This document shows positions 55,989 to 64,000 of a stretch of DNA of 64,000 nt, one piece after another. How positions within the stretch are numbered: the first letter of the stretch is position 1; each line of letters starts with the position of its first letter. A program made the position numbers and the translations under genes. Source of the stretch: an uncultured Bacteroidales bacterium (lineage in GTDB: Bacteria; Bacteroidota; Bacteroidia; Bacteroidales; P3); NCBI GenBank assembly GCA_900317955.1, contig ONIP01000007.1, positions 62,001 through 126,000 of the forward strand. The letters are read 5' to 3'. A model generated the notes under the pieces. It was not told where the DNA came from and did not search any database. It saw nothing but the letters and a program-made list of their open reading frames with translations.

Positions 55989-56963
55989 ATGATTGTAGGC
56001 AAAATATTAAGTGTTTCACTTACGGAAAAGTGGACAAGCAGAGGTTACCATCTGAAAAATCCAAAAGTAGGATATAAGGTAGTAGACAAATATTCCGTCT
56101 TATCTTACTTTGCTCTCACAAGACGCTTCTTTCGTGCTGAAATAACTGGTCTATATACTTTGAATAACGGTGAGCACATCGCCATAGCAAAGAAAGGTCT
56201 GTTTCTGCGACAAATAGGCAGCAATTCTTTTGAGAAATGTTTTACCATACCTCGCGGCTCAAAACCGTTGAACCTTTGCATAATTCCGTCAGGTACTATT
56301 TATTTTGGTGAGTATTTCCAAAATGTAGACAAGCAAGCGGTAAATATTTATTATTCCGATGACAATGCTCGTACCTGGCATATTGTCTATACTTTTAAAG
56401 CTGGGCAAATCAACCATATTCATGGTCTTTTCTTTGACCAATACACTAGTCGTATTTGGGTGGCAACTGGTGACAGGCAGAATGAGTGCATTATAGGCTA
56501 TACTGAGGATGAATTCAAAAGTTTTGTTGAGGTTTTTCGTGGAGGTCAGGAATATCGCACTTGCCTTATGTTCTTCTATTATGATTTCATAGTCTTTGCT
56601 ACCGACTCGCAGTATATTCCAAACAAGATAAAGAGGTTTGACCGAAACACATTAGAGATAATTGAACTACAAAACATACAAGGTTCTGCTATTAAGGGTG
56701 GTCAGATGGGAGACGTGTCGTTTTTGTCAACGACCATTGAACCTTCGAAAGTCAACAAGGACAGATACTCACATTTGTGGGTGACGAAAGACGGACTTCA
56801 TTGGGAAGAGAAATATAAGGCTCGAAAAGATTGGCTCCCATCAATCTTCCAATTTGGTACATTTGAATTTCCTCTGTATGAAGTGGACAAGATTGAAAGA
56901 TTATATTTCAGCGGTAGGGCGTTAAAGGGTCTTGATGGTAAAACTATGTACATCGATTTATGA
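55989..56963 (+). CDS. Uncharacterised beta-propeller-like protein with BNR-type repeats
   Basis: 324-residue protein without signal peptide. Motifs such as IYYSDDNARTWHIVYTF, and LWVTKDGLHWEEKY near the end, resemble the S-x-D-x-G-x-x-W (BNR/Asp-box) turns of sialidase-like beta propellers, in degenerate form. It starts 3 bases after an acetyltransferase gene and overlaps a GT4 gene by 4 bases, so it belongs to the locus. Similar proteins occur in Bacteroidetes capsule loci without known activity; no catalytic residues can be named. Confidence 0.6.
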   Translation: MIVGKILSVSLTEKWTSRGYHLKNPKVGYKVVDKYSVLSYFALTRRFFRAEITGLYTLNNGEHIAIAKKGLFLRQIGSNSFEKCFTIPRGSKPLNLCIIPSGTIYFGEYFQNVDKQAVNIYYSDDNARTWHIVYTFKAGQINHIHGLFFDQYTSRIWVATGDRQNECIIGYTEDEFKSFVEVFRGGQEYRTCLMFFYYDFIVFATDSQYIPNKIKRFDRNTLEIIELQNIQGSAIKGGQMGDVSFLSTTIEPSKVNKDRYSHLWVTKDGLHWEEKYKARKDWLPSIFQFGTFEFPLYEVDKIERLYFSGRALKGLDGKTMYIDL

Positions 56964-58168
56964 GAGTATTATTAGTTACACAATATTTTTACCCAGAAGT
57001 ATTCAAGAGTAATGACCTTGCATTTGAATTGGCCAAGCGTGGTCATCATGTGGATGCACTGGTTGGGATTCCCAATTATCCTGATGGAAAGTATTTCAAA
57101 GGATATGGAATAATCAAGAAGAGGCATGAGGTGGTGAATGGTGTTAACGTTTATCGTGTCTTCCAAACGCCCAGAGGGAAAGGCGGTTGGCGTTTGCCTG
57201 TTAACTACTTATCGTTTGTAATCTTCGGATGTTCAAGAATAATGATTCAATTTGTTTGGAAGAAAAAGTATGATTGCATAATTGGACACGAGCCGTCTCC
57301 GATTTTCCAAGCATACCCAGCTCTGCTGCTCAGAAAGCTTCGCAAGTCTCCATTCTATTACTGGATAATGGATTTGTGGCCGGATGCTATGAAGTCTGGA
57401 GGAGGCGTGAAGAACGAAAAGGTGCTACAATACGTGGATAAGTTGGTGAAAGGCATTTATAAACGTACCGACAAAATACTTATCACCAGCGAGCGTTTTC
57501 GTGAGCTAATTGCGGCCAAAGGTAATTTTAGTGACAAGATTGTCTATTTTCCGAACTGGAGCGATGATATCCTTGAGATGGATGACCATTATGAGATACC
57601 GGTTTTGCCAAACGGTTTCAAAATTATGGTTGCTGGTAATTTGGGCAAATCGCAAAATCTTGAGGCTGTGACGGAAGTGATGTTGGGCTTGAAAGATAAT
57701 ACTGAAGTCAAGTGGGTGTTTGTCGGAGGGGGCTCAAGGCGGGAGTGGTTGGAAGACTTTATCAAAGAGAACAATATGGAGGACAAGGCTGTCTGCCTTG
57801 GACAATATCCATTTAAAACTATGCCGGCTTTTTACAAACAAGCAGACGCTATGTTAGTAACACTTAGGGCGGGGTTTCCTCATTTGGAGGCTGTTGTACC
57901 AGCAAGGTTACAGTCTTATATGTCGGCAGGAAGACCAGTATTGGCGATGATAGGATGCGGTGGTGCTGACATCATTGAAGAGAGTCAGTGCGGTTATGCA
58001 GTTCCTGCAGGAGATTCGGATGGTTTGATAACGGTCATTAAGGAAAAGGTATTGGCTAATCGTGAGGGCTTTGAGAAGATGGGTGCCAATGGACGTGACT
58101 ATTATAACAAACACTACAGATTGGATGACTGCATTGACAATTTGGAAAAGATTATTGGTGCTGTATAG
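56960..58168 (+). CDS. GT4 family glycosyltransferase (WbuB/WcaI-like)
   Basis: 402-residue GT-B enzyme with the start RVLLVTQYFYPEVFKSNDLA typical of the WbuB/WcaI group, then GHHVDALVGIPNYPDGKYFK, FYYWIMDLWPDAMKSGG and FKIMVAGNLGKSQNLEAV. WbuB in E. coli adds N-acetyl-L-fucosamine in loci with fnlA-C and wbuC; the presence of WbuC-like and FnlA-like genes downstream supports an L-FucNAc-type sugar here. Confidence 0.88.
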   Translation: MRVLLVTQYFYPEVFKSNDLAFELAKRGHHVDALVGIPNYPDGKYFKGYGIIKKRHEVVNGVNVYRVFQTPRGKGGWRLPVNYLSFVIFGCSRIMIQFVWKKKYDCIIGHEPSPIFQAYPALLLRKLRKSPFYYWIMDLWPDAMKSGGGVKNEKVLQYVDKLVKGIYKRTDKILITSERFRELIAAKGNFSDKIVYFPNWSDDILEMDDHYEIPVLPNGFKIMVAGNLGKSQNLEAVTEVMLGLKDNTEVKWVFVGGGSRREWLEDFIKENNMEDKAVCLGQYPFKTMPAFYKQADAMLVTLRAGFPHLEAVVPARLQSYMSAGRPVLAMIGCGGADIIEESQCGYAVPAGDSDGLITVIKEKVLANREGFEKMGANGRDYYNKHYRLDDCIDNLEKIIGAV

Positions 58169-58180
58169 TAAGCAGATTAT

Positions 58181-58771
58181 ATGAATGAAACAAAGAAACT
58201 AAGTACAACATTTAAACTGTTGCGTTTTTTGGGTTTTAATTATTCCGAAGAAGAATACGGAGATGTAAGCCTTTGGCGTGTCGTGAAGCAATTTTTTAAA
58301 AATATTCATTTGAAGCATTTGGCAAATATGATGGATTGGGCTATTTTAGAGCCGTTTGCTCCGCGTAAATTACGTCCATCACTTATGCGGAAGATGGGAT
58401 GTCAAGTGGGGAAAGGATGCTTTATTGGTGACCATGTGCGAATAGACCAAGGCCATGCAGATATGATTACCTTGGAGGAGAATGTCAGTGTTGCAAGTGG
58501 CACACGTCTGCTGTGCCATCAAAGAGATTTTTCAAATTATTGTGTTGGTGATGACTATATGAAACTTGGTTATGTGGTAAAGCCCATCGTCTTGAAAAAG
58601 GGATGTTTGGTTGGGATGGAGAGTTTTGTGATGCCAGGAGTAACCGTAGGAGAAGGGGCTATTGTTGGTGCAGGCTCTCTGGTTACTAAGGATATCCCTG
58701 CCTGGACAATTGCTTCGGGACGTCCTGCCAAAGTTGTGAAAGAAATTCCTCATAAAGTTGAGATGCAATAA
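58181..58771 (+). CDS. Hexapeptide acetyltransferase (WcaF/Maa-like)
   Basis: 196-residue left-handed beta-helix acyltransferase. MGCQVGKGCFIGDHVRIDQG, LEENVSVASGTRLLCHQRDF, VLKKGCLVGMESFVMPGVTV and the terminal ASGRPAKVVKEIP are clear. It lies between a WbuB-like transferase and the initiating sugar transferase, so it probably O- or N-acetylates the first sugars. Confidence 0.88.
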   Translation: MNETKKLSTTFKLLRFLGFNYSEEEYGDVSLWRVVKQFFKNIHLKHLANMMDWAILEPFAPRKLRPSLMRKMGCQVGKGCFIGDHVRIDQGHADMITLEENVSVASGTRLLCHQRDFSNYCVGDDYMKLGYVVKPIVLKKGCLVGMESFVMPGVTVGEGAIVGAGSLVTKDIPAWTIASGRPAKVVKEIPHKVEMQ

Positions 58772-58772
58772 T

Positions 58773-59444
58773 ATGTTTTATAAAGTAATAAAAAGGTGTT
58801 TTGACTTTCTCTCTGCTTTACTGGCAGTGACGGTATTATTTCCGATTTTCCTCTTGACGGCTATAGGAATCCTCATTAGCGATTTTGGGCCGATATTTTA
58901 TAAGGCCAATCGTATAGGAAAAGGAAATAAGCCATTCAAGATGTATAAGTTCCGCTCGATGAAAGTGCTGAAGAATCCAAAGAAAGGAGCAGAGGCCAGC
59001 CTTAGACCTAATGAGGACAGAATTTTCCCTCTAGGACGTTTTATCCGTAAGGCGAAAATTGACGAGCTGCCACAACTAATTAACATACTGAATGGTACAA
59101 TGTCTATCATCGGTCCGAGACCAGTGGCAGAGGATCAGTTTGAAATGTTCCGTTATGGGAAATGGAATGAGGCGGAGAAGGTTTCTGTGGGGCTGAGTGG
59201 ACCGGCAGCATTATATGACTATATTTACGGCGACCAAATTACAGATGAGAAGGAATACATGGAAAAGGTATATCCGACACGCCGAGAGTTGGAATATACA
59301 TACGTGCAAAAGGCATGCCTATGGTACGATTTGAAAATGATAGTTTATACAGTCATATGCATTTTATACTCGCTCTTCGGAAAGGAATGCAAATGGATTC
59401 TTAACGAACTAGTTGAGGAAGCTAACAATACAATGAATCATTAG
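58773..59444 (+). CDS. Initiating undecaprenyl-phosphate sugar transferase
   Basis: 223-residue membrane-associated sugar-phosphate transferase that starts the repeat unit on undecaprenyl phosphate. The N-terminal hydrophobic hairpin (FDFLSALLAVTVLFPIFLLT) is followed by the catalytic region YKFRSMKVLKNPKKG, KAKIDELPQLINILNGTMSI and IGPRPVAEDQFE. The ATG at 58773 is preferred to a TTG at 58758, which would overlap the acetyltransferase end. Near-relatives of its tail (FGKECKWIL) recur as a relic at 61085-61180. Confidence 0.9.
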   Translation: MFYKVIKRCFDFLSALLAVTVLFPIFLLTAIGILISDFGPIFYKANRIGKGNKPFKMYKFRSMKVLKNPKKGAEASLRPNEDRIFPLGRFIRKAKIDELPQLINILNGTMSIIGPRPVAEDQFEMFRYGKWNEAEKVSVGLSGPAALYDYIYGDQITDEKEYMEKVYPTRRELEYTYVQKACLWYDLKMIVYTVICILYSLFGKECKWILNELVEEANNTMNH

Positions 59445-59449
59445 GATAT

Positions 59450-60301
59450 ATGAATATACTTGTTACAGGATCCTCTGGCATGATAGGTGGATATGTTGTC
59501 AAAGGACTGATTGATAAAGGTCATACAGTTATTGGTGTTGACCGTGTCAAACCAATAGTAGAGTATCAAGGCCTAATCCCAGTTGTCTTGGACTTGTTCT
59601 CCAAGGATGATGTGATACAGGTTTTTGCTGATAATAAAATTGACCGCTGTATTCACCTCGCAGCATTGGCGCATACTGCTGGAATGAAGAACCTAACGTG
59701 GGAAACGTATAGGAAGATAAATGTGGAATGTGCGGAGATTGTGTTCGAAGCATGTGCGAAAAACAATGTTCCTGTGCTTTTTATCAGCACGGTAGATGCC
59801 ATTGGTATGGTGAAGGGAATTATCACTCCCGATACTGAACTGAATCCTATTTCAAACTACGGAAAGAGCAAGGCAATGGCAGAGGGCAGGCTGAAAGAGA
59901 TTTGCAAAGTGTGGAATATCTATCGTTTTTCACCAGTTTATACTCCTGAAATCAAGCGTGACATAGAGAAGCGTTATTATCTGAAATACCCGAACTGGGC
60001 ATATAAAATTGGAGAGGGAGGAAATTTTGAGGTGTTGAACATTACGGGTGCTATTTCTGCCATGGTGGATTGGGTGGATAAGAAAGTGGATAATACAATT
60101 CATGTAATCAAAGACACGGAATTGTTGGATGTGAATGTTCTTATCGCGAATGAGAAAGCAGAAGGGAGGGCTAAAAATGTCTTGCGCATCCCCCGTTGGT
60201 TGGTGGTATGTGGGTATTATGTTGTAAAGTTAGTATTTGGAAAGTGCAATAAGACGTATTTGGTATTCAAGACATTGTGGCCGTTCAGAACTATAGAATA
60301 A
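59450..60301 (+). CDS. NAD-dependent epimerase/dehydratase (extended SDR)
   Basis: 283-residue extended SDR. NILVTGSSGMIGGYVVKGLI carries GxxGxxG, and FISTVDAIGM holds the catalytic-site serine region. SNYGKSKAMAEG supplies the YxxxK pair. It is shorter than most epimerases, missing part of the C-terminal substrate domain. Probably modifies a nucleotide-linked or lipid-linked sugar made in this block, for example reducing the 4-keto group. Confidence 0.85.
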   Translation: MNILVTGSSGMIGGYVVKGLIDKGHTVIGVDRVKPIVEYQGLIPVVLDLFSKDDVIQVFADNKIDRCIHLAALAHTAGMKNLTWETYRKINVECAEIVFEACAKNNVPVLFISTVDAIGMVKGIITPDTELNPISNYGKSKAMAEGRLKEICKVWNIYRFSPVYTPEIKRDIEKRYYLKYPNWAYKIGEGGNFEVLNITGAISAMVDWVDKKVDNTIHVIKDTELLDVNVLIANEKAEGRAKNVLRIPRWLVVCGYYVVKLVFGKCNKTYLVFKTLWPFRTIE

Positions 60302-60313
60302 ACAGACAGAGGA

Positions 60314-60991
60314 ATGAAATACTTATTGGTAGTGGCGCACCCTGATGATGAGGTGTTAGGAGCAGGAGCTTCGATATATAAGTGGACACAGAATGGTGAT
60401 ACTGTAGATGTTTGTATTATGTCTTCTGAGGCGAAAGCGCGGGCTTTTCGTCCTGAGGACAAAGAGTTAGATGATGATACTCACAAAGCAGTGGCATCGC
60501 TAGGCGTGAAAAAACTGTATGAAGGAACATTCCCAAATATTGAGATGAATACTGTTCCACATCTTCAGTTAGTGCAATTCATTGAGAAAGCTATTTTAGG
60601 AAGTGAACCGGACATTGTGATTACGCATCATCCTGCAGATACGAACAACGATCACTTACAGACTTCAATGGCATGTCAAGAAGCTATTCGTTTGTTTCAA
60701 CGCAGGCCTGAGGTAAAGCCTGTGAAGGAGTTCTGGTATATGGAAGTGCCATCATGTACGGAATGGGCTGTGAATAGTGCTATGCAGAGATTTATACCCA
60801 ATTGCTATGTGGAGGTGGGTAAGGAAGGGGTTGATGCCAAAATAATGGCATTGGCAATGTATCGTGGTGTGATGCGTCCTTATCCACATCCTCGCAGTGT
60901 GGAATATATTGAAGGATTGGCAGCTGTTAGAGGTAGCCAATGGGGTGTGGGCTATGCTGAATCGTATGAAATAGCTTTAAGAAGGTATTAG
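60314..60991 (+). CDS. PIG-L family deacetylase
   Basis: 225-residue metal-dependent N-deacetylase. AHPDDE at residues 8-13 and HHPADTNNDH at 105-114 provide the zinc ligands and catalytic Asp. It removes an acetyl group from an N-acetyl sugar, freeing an amine that could take another acyl group. It lies 12 bases after the epimerase and before the WbuC gene. Confidence 0.9.
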   Translation: MKYLLVVAHPDDEVLGAGASIYKWTQNGDTVDVCIMSSEAKARAFRPEDKELDDDTHKAVASLGVKKLYEGTFPNIEMNTVPHLQLVQFIEKAILGSEPDIVITHHPADTNNDHLQTSMACQEAIRLFQRRPEVKPVKEFWYMEVPSCTEWAVNSAMQRFIPNCYVEVGKEGVDAKIMALAMYRGVMRPYPHPRSVEYIEGLAAVRGSQWGVGYAESYEIALRRY

Positions 60992-61084
60992 ATTCAGAAG
61001 TTTGACTACAAAATTTTATAAAATATCAAAGAACTCACATTTATATATATTTTAGTTCATTTTTAATGTGGCTGTAATATTACA

Positions 61085-61180
61085 AAGAGTTACGTTTCCT
61101 ATGCTCAATTGGGGAAGGAATGCAAGTGGGTTGCGGATGATTAGGAAGTTTTGGTAAACGATAAGACTAACGAAAAATGA
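61085..61180 (+). pseudogene. Relic of a second sugar-transferase C-terminus
   Basis: The frame KSYVSYAQLGKECKWVADD, then TAG at 61142-61144, then EVLVNDKTNEK and TGA (61178-61180) resembles the tail of the initiating transferase (YSLFGKECKWILNELVEEAN). The final stop overlaps the WbuC ATG as ATGA. It looks like the end of a second transferase gene that was once translationally coupled to wbuC. Upstream of about 61080 the similarity is lost. Confidence 0.5.
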
Positions 61181-61572
61181 TTATTACACAAACCTTATTA
61201 GATTTGCTAACAGGGCAAGCCAGGTGTTCAGATAGGTTAAGGATGAATTATGATTTGCGTAATAGTGACTCAGACCAGTCCCAACGAATGCTGAATGCAA
61301 TAGAACCAGGTTCTATCATTCCGATACATCGACATCAAACCACATCAGAGACAGTTGTTATAATTAGAGGACATGCTCAAGAACTATTATATGACCAGTC
61401 GGGACATAATGTAGTGGAAGTGGTGGATCTTATTCCCTGGGGAGAAACAGTTGCCATCAATGTTCCTAAAGGGCAGTGGCATACAGTCCGTTCAATGCAA
61501 TCAGGTACAGTCATTATAGAATGTAAGGATGGAATGTATACCCCCATGAGTAAAGATGATATTGTTAGTTAA
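61177..61572 (+). CDS. wbuC: WbuC family cupin-fold protein
   Basis: 131-residue cupin. Metal ligands are His51, His53, Glu58 and His102 (IPIHRHQTTSETVVIIRG; KGQWHTV). WbuC proteins occur in O-antigen and capsule loci beside fnl genes and WbuB; their reaction is not well defined but is thought to act on a sugar-nucleotide. Position between relic genes suggests the neighbours were replaced while this gene was kept. Confidence 0.85.
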   Translation: MIITQTLLDLLTGQARCSDRLRMNYDLRNSDSDQSQRMLNAIEPGSIIPIHRHQTTSETVVIIRGHAQELLYDQSGHNVVEVVDLIPWGETVAINVPKGQWHTVRSMQSGTVIIECKDGMYTPMSKDDIVS

Positions 61573-61581
61573 GATAATTGA

Positions 61582-62495
61582 ATTATTGAATACCATGTAT
61601 TTCAGTAGGGTATAGATGTATGCATTAAAAATATTGGCAAGTCCCTTGCCAATAGTGCTAAGGTATAGACGCGGTCAGAGGCATGGTTTCGTCTACTTTT
61701 TGAGCAAAATCCTTTAGGGAAAGCCATCTTTGTGTGTACCTTGATGGAGAATGGTTGGTGGCTTGTATGATAGTGGAAAGATCCCCTATCGAGCGTGAGA
61801 GTCAGCCTACTGTCGGAGGATACTTTAGTGATTATTTTGTTCATCACGACTATGAGTCAAAAGAGCTTCTGCCAAAATCGCTTAAGTTAGTTGAAGAAGA
61901 GGCAAAGAATAGCGGTCTGGATTTATTATTTACGCATAATGGTAGACAAGTAAAAGATTTTGGATGGACTCACTTTGAAAACATGGTTCGTTTTAGATAG
62001 AACTCAGTGTCGGGTCTCTAGAGGTCGTTGTTCAAATTGTTGGATTCAACGAAGCCATTTGTTCCAGATAACCGAGAGATTCAATATGATGGGACTGGAA
62101 TAGAGAAAGAGAGTGAAGAAGTAGCTGTCCAGAAATCTTCAAAGGCATATTACAAATGGCTGAGCCAGATAAGTGCAAATAAATACATCATCATAGACGA
62201 TGATGAGGTTTATGCAGTTGCCATTATTGGACAAAGAGGAAAACGGGGGAGAGAGGCTCATATTTGTTATTCAGAGTCAAGAAGAGGGGATAGCTCTGGT
62301 CAGCATGTGTTGGAGGTTTTTAAGGAACGATATAAAAATGAGTGTATTGACGTGGTCAGTTGTATAGATGACATTTATTATCTACCGATGAGCAATTCAC
62401 TCAGAATTTCACAGATGATTTCTTATTTTTATAAGAGTCATGGATATGGTGAGCATAATATTTCGGGAATAGTCCCGGATTATTATGTATTTTGA
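61582..62495 (+). pseudogene. Decayed acyltransferase-like gene (GNAT-like, tentative)
   Basis: A frame with GIDVCIKNIGKSLANSAKV, TAG (61666-61668), then TRSEAWFRLLFEQNPLGKAI runs to about 61735. At the GTGTGT run there a 2-base change moves it into the frame YLDGEWLVACMIVERSP, which continues to NMVRFR. TAG at 61998-62000 and TAG at 62019-62021 follow, after which the same phase runs RSLFKLLDSTKPFVPDNREI to the C-terminus IVPDYYVF (TGA ends at 62495). A further TAG at 61606 lies near the 5' end. The pieces read as one protein of about 300 residues. The 5' limit is approximate; the GNAT assignment rests on general pattern only. Confidence 0.55.
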
Positions 62496-62556
62496 TGTAG
62501 CCAGAAGCCTTGAAAATTAATTTCTGTTATATAAATTAAAAGATTATTGAAGATAT

Positions 62557-63606
62557 ATGTCTATTTTTAAAGAAAAAACTCTTATGATTACTGGAGGAAC
62601 AGGTTCCTTCGGTAATGCAGTCTTAAGGCGTTTTCTCCGCACTGATATTGGGGAAATACGTATTTTTTCACGCGATGAAAAGAAACAGGATGATATGCGC
62701 CATGAATATCAGGCAAAGTATACTGATGTGGCGCATAAAATTAAATTCTACATAGGCGATGTGCGCAACTTGGAAAGTTGCCGTTCAGCGATGCCAGGGA
62801 CGGATTACATCTTCCACGCAGCAGCCCTGAAACAGGTACCGTCGTGCGAGTTCTTCCCCATGGAGGCAGTGCGTACTAACGTCATCGGGACAGATAACGT
62901 ACTCACAGCTGCCATAGAGTCGGGGGTGAAGTCAGTCATCTGTTTATCCACGGATAAAGCGGCATACCCTATCAACGCTATGGGTATCACCAAGGCTATC
63001 GAGGAGAAGGTGGCGGTGGCGAAAAGTCGCTATAGTGGCAAGACCAAAATCTGCTGCACACGTTACGGCAACGTGATGTGCTCGCGTGGGTCAGTTATCC
63101 CTCTCTGGATTGACCAGATTCGCAATGGGAACCCCATCACGCTTACAGAACCGTCGATGACACGTTTTATTATGTCGCTTGACGAGGCTGTTGACCTGGT
63201 TCTTTTCGCTTTTGAGCATGGGGAGAATGGTGACATCCTCGTGCAGAAGGCTCCGGCATGTACTATCCAGACACAGGCGGAGGCCGTTTGCGAACTGTTT
63301 GGTGGGAAGAAAGAAGAGATACGCGTCATCGGGATCCGCCATGGAGAGAAGATGTATGAGACGCTCCTGACTAAGGAGGAGTGCGCGAAGGCTGTAGATA
63401 TGGGTGATTTCTATCGGGTACCGGCTGATAACCGCGATCTTAATTATGATAAGTTCTTCAAGGAGGGGGATACCCAGCGGGTGACCATAGAGGAGTTTAA
63501 CTCTAATAATACTAAACGGCTGGATCTGGAAGAGACTAAGGCTAAGATTGGTTCTTTGGAGTATATACAGAATGAGTTGCAAGGGGTTGTGAATATCGCT
63601 AAGTAG
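62557..63606 (+). CDS. UDP-GlcNAc 4,6-dehydratase/epimerase (FnlA/CapE-like)
   Basis: 349-residue extended SDR. TGGTGSFG is at 12-19; STDKAAYPINAMGITKAIEE holds the catalytic Thr, Met and Lys of the FlaA1/CapE type. This group converts UDP-GlcNAc to a 4-keto-6-deoxy intermediate with C5 inversion, the first step towards UDP-L-FucNAc. FnlB and FnlC homologues would be expected beyond the window end. The codon use is richer in G+C than in the genes before it, suggesting a different history. Confidence 0.9.
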   Translation: MSIFKEKTLMITGGTGSFGNAVLRRFLRTDIGEIRIFSRDEKKQDDMRHEYQAKYTDVAHKIKFYIGDVRNLESCRSAMPGTDYIFHAAALKQVPSCEFFPMEAVRTNVIGTDNVLTAAIESGVKSVICLSTDKAAYPINAMGITKAIEEKVAVAKSRYSGKTKICCTRYGNVMCSRGSVIPLWIDQIRNGNPITLTEPSMTRFIMSLDEAVDLVLFAFEHGENGDILVQKAPACTIQTQAEAVCELFGGKKEEIRVIGIRHGEKMYETLLTKEECAKAVDMGDFYRVPADNRDLNYDKFFKEGDTQRVTIEEFNSNNTKRLDLEETKAKIGSLEYIQNELQGVVNIAK

Positions 63607-63609
63607 GAT

Positions 63610-63993
63610 CCACGTATCACTTGTATTAAATCTCCACGTATCACGCGAATCACTCGTATTTTTTATTCCATGTTTCATGCGAATCACTTGTATTTAATCT
63701 CCACGTATCACGCGAATCACTCGTATTTTTTATTCCACGTGTCGCTCGTATCACTTGTTTTTTACCACGTATCACGCGAATCACTCGTATTATTTATTCC
63801 ATGTTTCATGCGAATCACTTGTATTTAATCTCCACGTATCACGCGAATCACTCGTATTATTTTTTCCATGTTTCATGCGAATCGCTTGTATTTGATCTCC
63901 ACGTATCACGCGAATCACTCGTATTATTTATTCCACGTGTCGCTCGTATCACTTGTTTTTTACCACGTATCACGTGTATTTCACGTATTAATA
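63610..63993. repeat. Higher-order tandem repeat (A-B-A-C pattern) at the window end
   Basis: About eleven units of 30-34 bp. A begins CCACGTATCACGCGAATCAC, B begins CCATGTTTCATGCGAATCAC, and C begins CCACGTGTCGCTCGTATCAC. After a short A-like start, the order is A B A C A B A B A C, then a shortened A. It directly follows the FnlA-like gene. No gene or CRISPR spacer structure is present. Confidence 0.85.
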
Positions 63994-64000
63994 TAGTTTA

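Noticed and set aside
63610..63993. CRISPR array
   Set aside because: Units are adjacent and related to one another; there are no unique spacers of constant length and no cas genes.
1..64000. Genome-wide reassignment of TAG
   Set aside because: Several intact genes (for example those ending at 17156, 20639, 30388, 51276, 59444 and 63606) end in TAG at the expected length, so TAG works as a stop.

Overview
The window looks like a chromosomal piece of a member of the Bacteroidales (Prevotella/Bacteroides-like). The evidence is a UpxY-type NusG paralogue inside a polysaccharide locus, a SusC-like TonB receptor paired with a DUF4249 lipoprotein, a DUF3109 protein, promoters of the TAnnTTTG type, and few Shine-Dalgarno sequences. 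No rRNA, tRNA or CRISPR was seen.

Layout. (1) Positions 118-8942, minus strand: ordinary chromosomal genes, namely lspA, DUF3109, a 2-hydroxyacid dehydrogenase, the DUF4249/TonB receptor pair, a voltage-gated K+ channel and an M16 peptidase. (2) Positions 9144-27593, plus strand: a first surface-polysaccharide block. It holds UDP-glucose dehydrogenase, a UpxY-like antiterminator, two sugar-transfer-associated ATP-grasp proteins, an aldo/keto reductase, four related GT2 glycosyltransferases, a LicD phosphotransferase, a cytidylyltransferase/oxidoreductase fusion, an SDR, three more ATP-grasp proteins and a CapA-like metallophosphatase. Hairpin-rich repeat elements lie between its genes. (3) Positions 27867-51276: a second block with its own consensus promoter. 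It holds a Wza-like export lipoprotein, a second UDP-glucose dehydrogenase, a CapD/FlaA1-like dehydratase, a NUDIX frame broken by two amber codons, a DegT aminotransferase, and then an unusual run of carboxylic-acid enzymes: ATP-grasp ligases, a CitE-like lyase, MmgE/PrpD, a two-subunit class I Fe-S hydratase and a 2-hydroxyacid dehydrogenase. After these come a CBS-nucleotidyltransferase, glycosyltransferases, a Wzx flippase and a Wzy/EpsG-like polymerase. (4) Positions 51446-52755: an IS4-family element with a 9-bp target duplication. (5) Positions 53094-63606: a third block with GT4 transferases, acetyltransferases, the initiating sugar transferase, an epimerase, a PIG-L deacetylase, a WbuC cupin, decayed genes and a FnlA/CapE-like dehydratase. 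The window ends in a higher-order tandem repeat.

How the genes may work together. Ugd supplies UDP-glucuronate. The dehydratases and DegT enzyme supply amino-deoxy sugars. The initiating transferase, GT2/GT4 enzymes, Wzx, Wzy and Wza build and export the polymer. The least ordinary parts are two predicted decoration systems. One joins LicD, a TagD-type/Gfo-Idh fusion and an SDR, suggesting a phospho-alditol or phosphocholine-like substituent. The other joins many ATP-grasp enzymes with a dedicated hydroxy/dicarboxylic acid pathway, suggesting an unusual acyl or amino-acyl substituent. Both are inferences from gene content.

Gene decay also shows a pattern: seven in-frame interruptions in three polysaccharide-locus relics (a NUDIX gene, an acyltransferase-like gene and a sugar-transferase tail) are all TAG.
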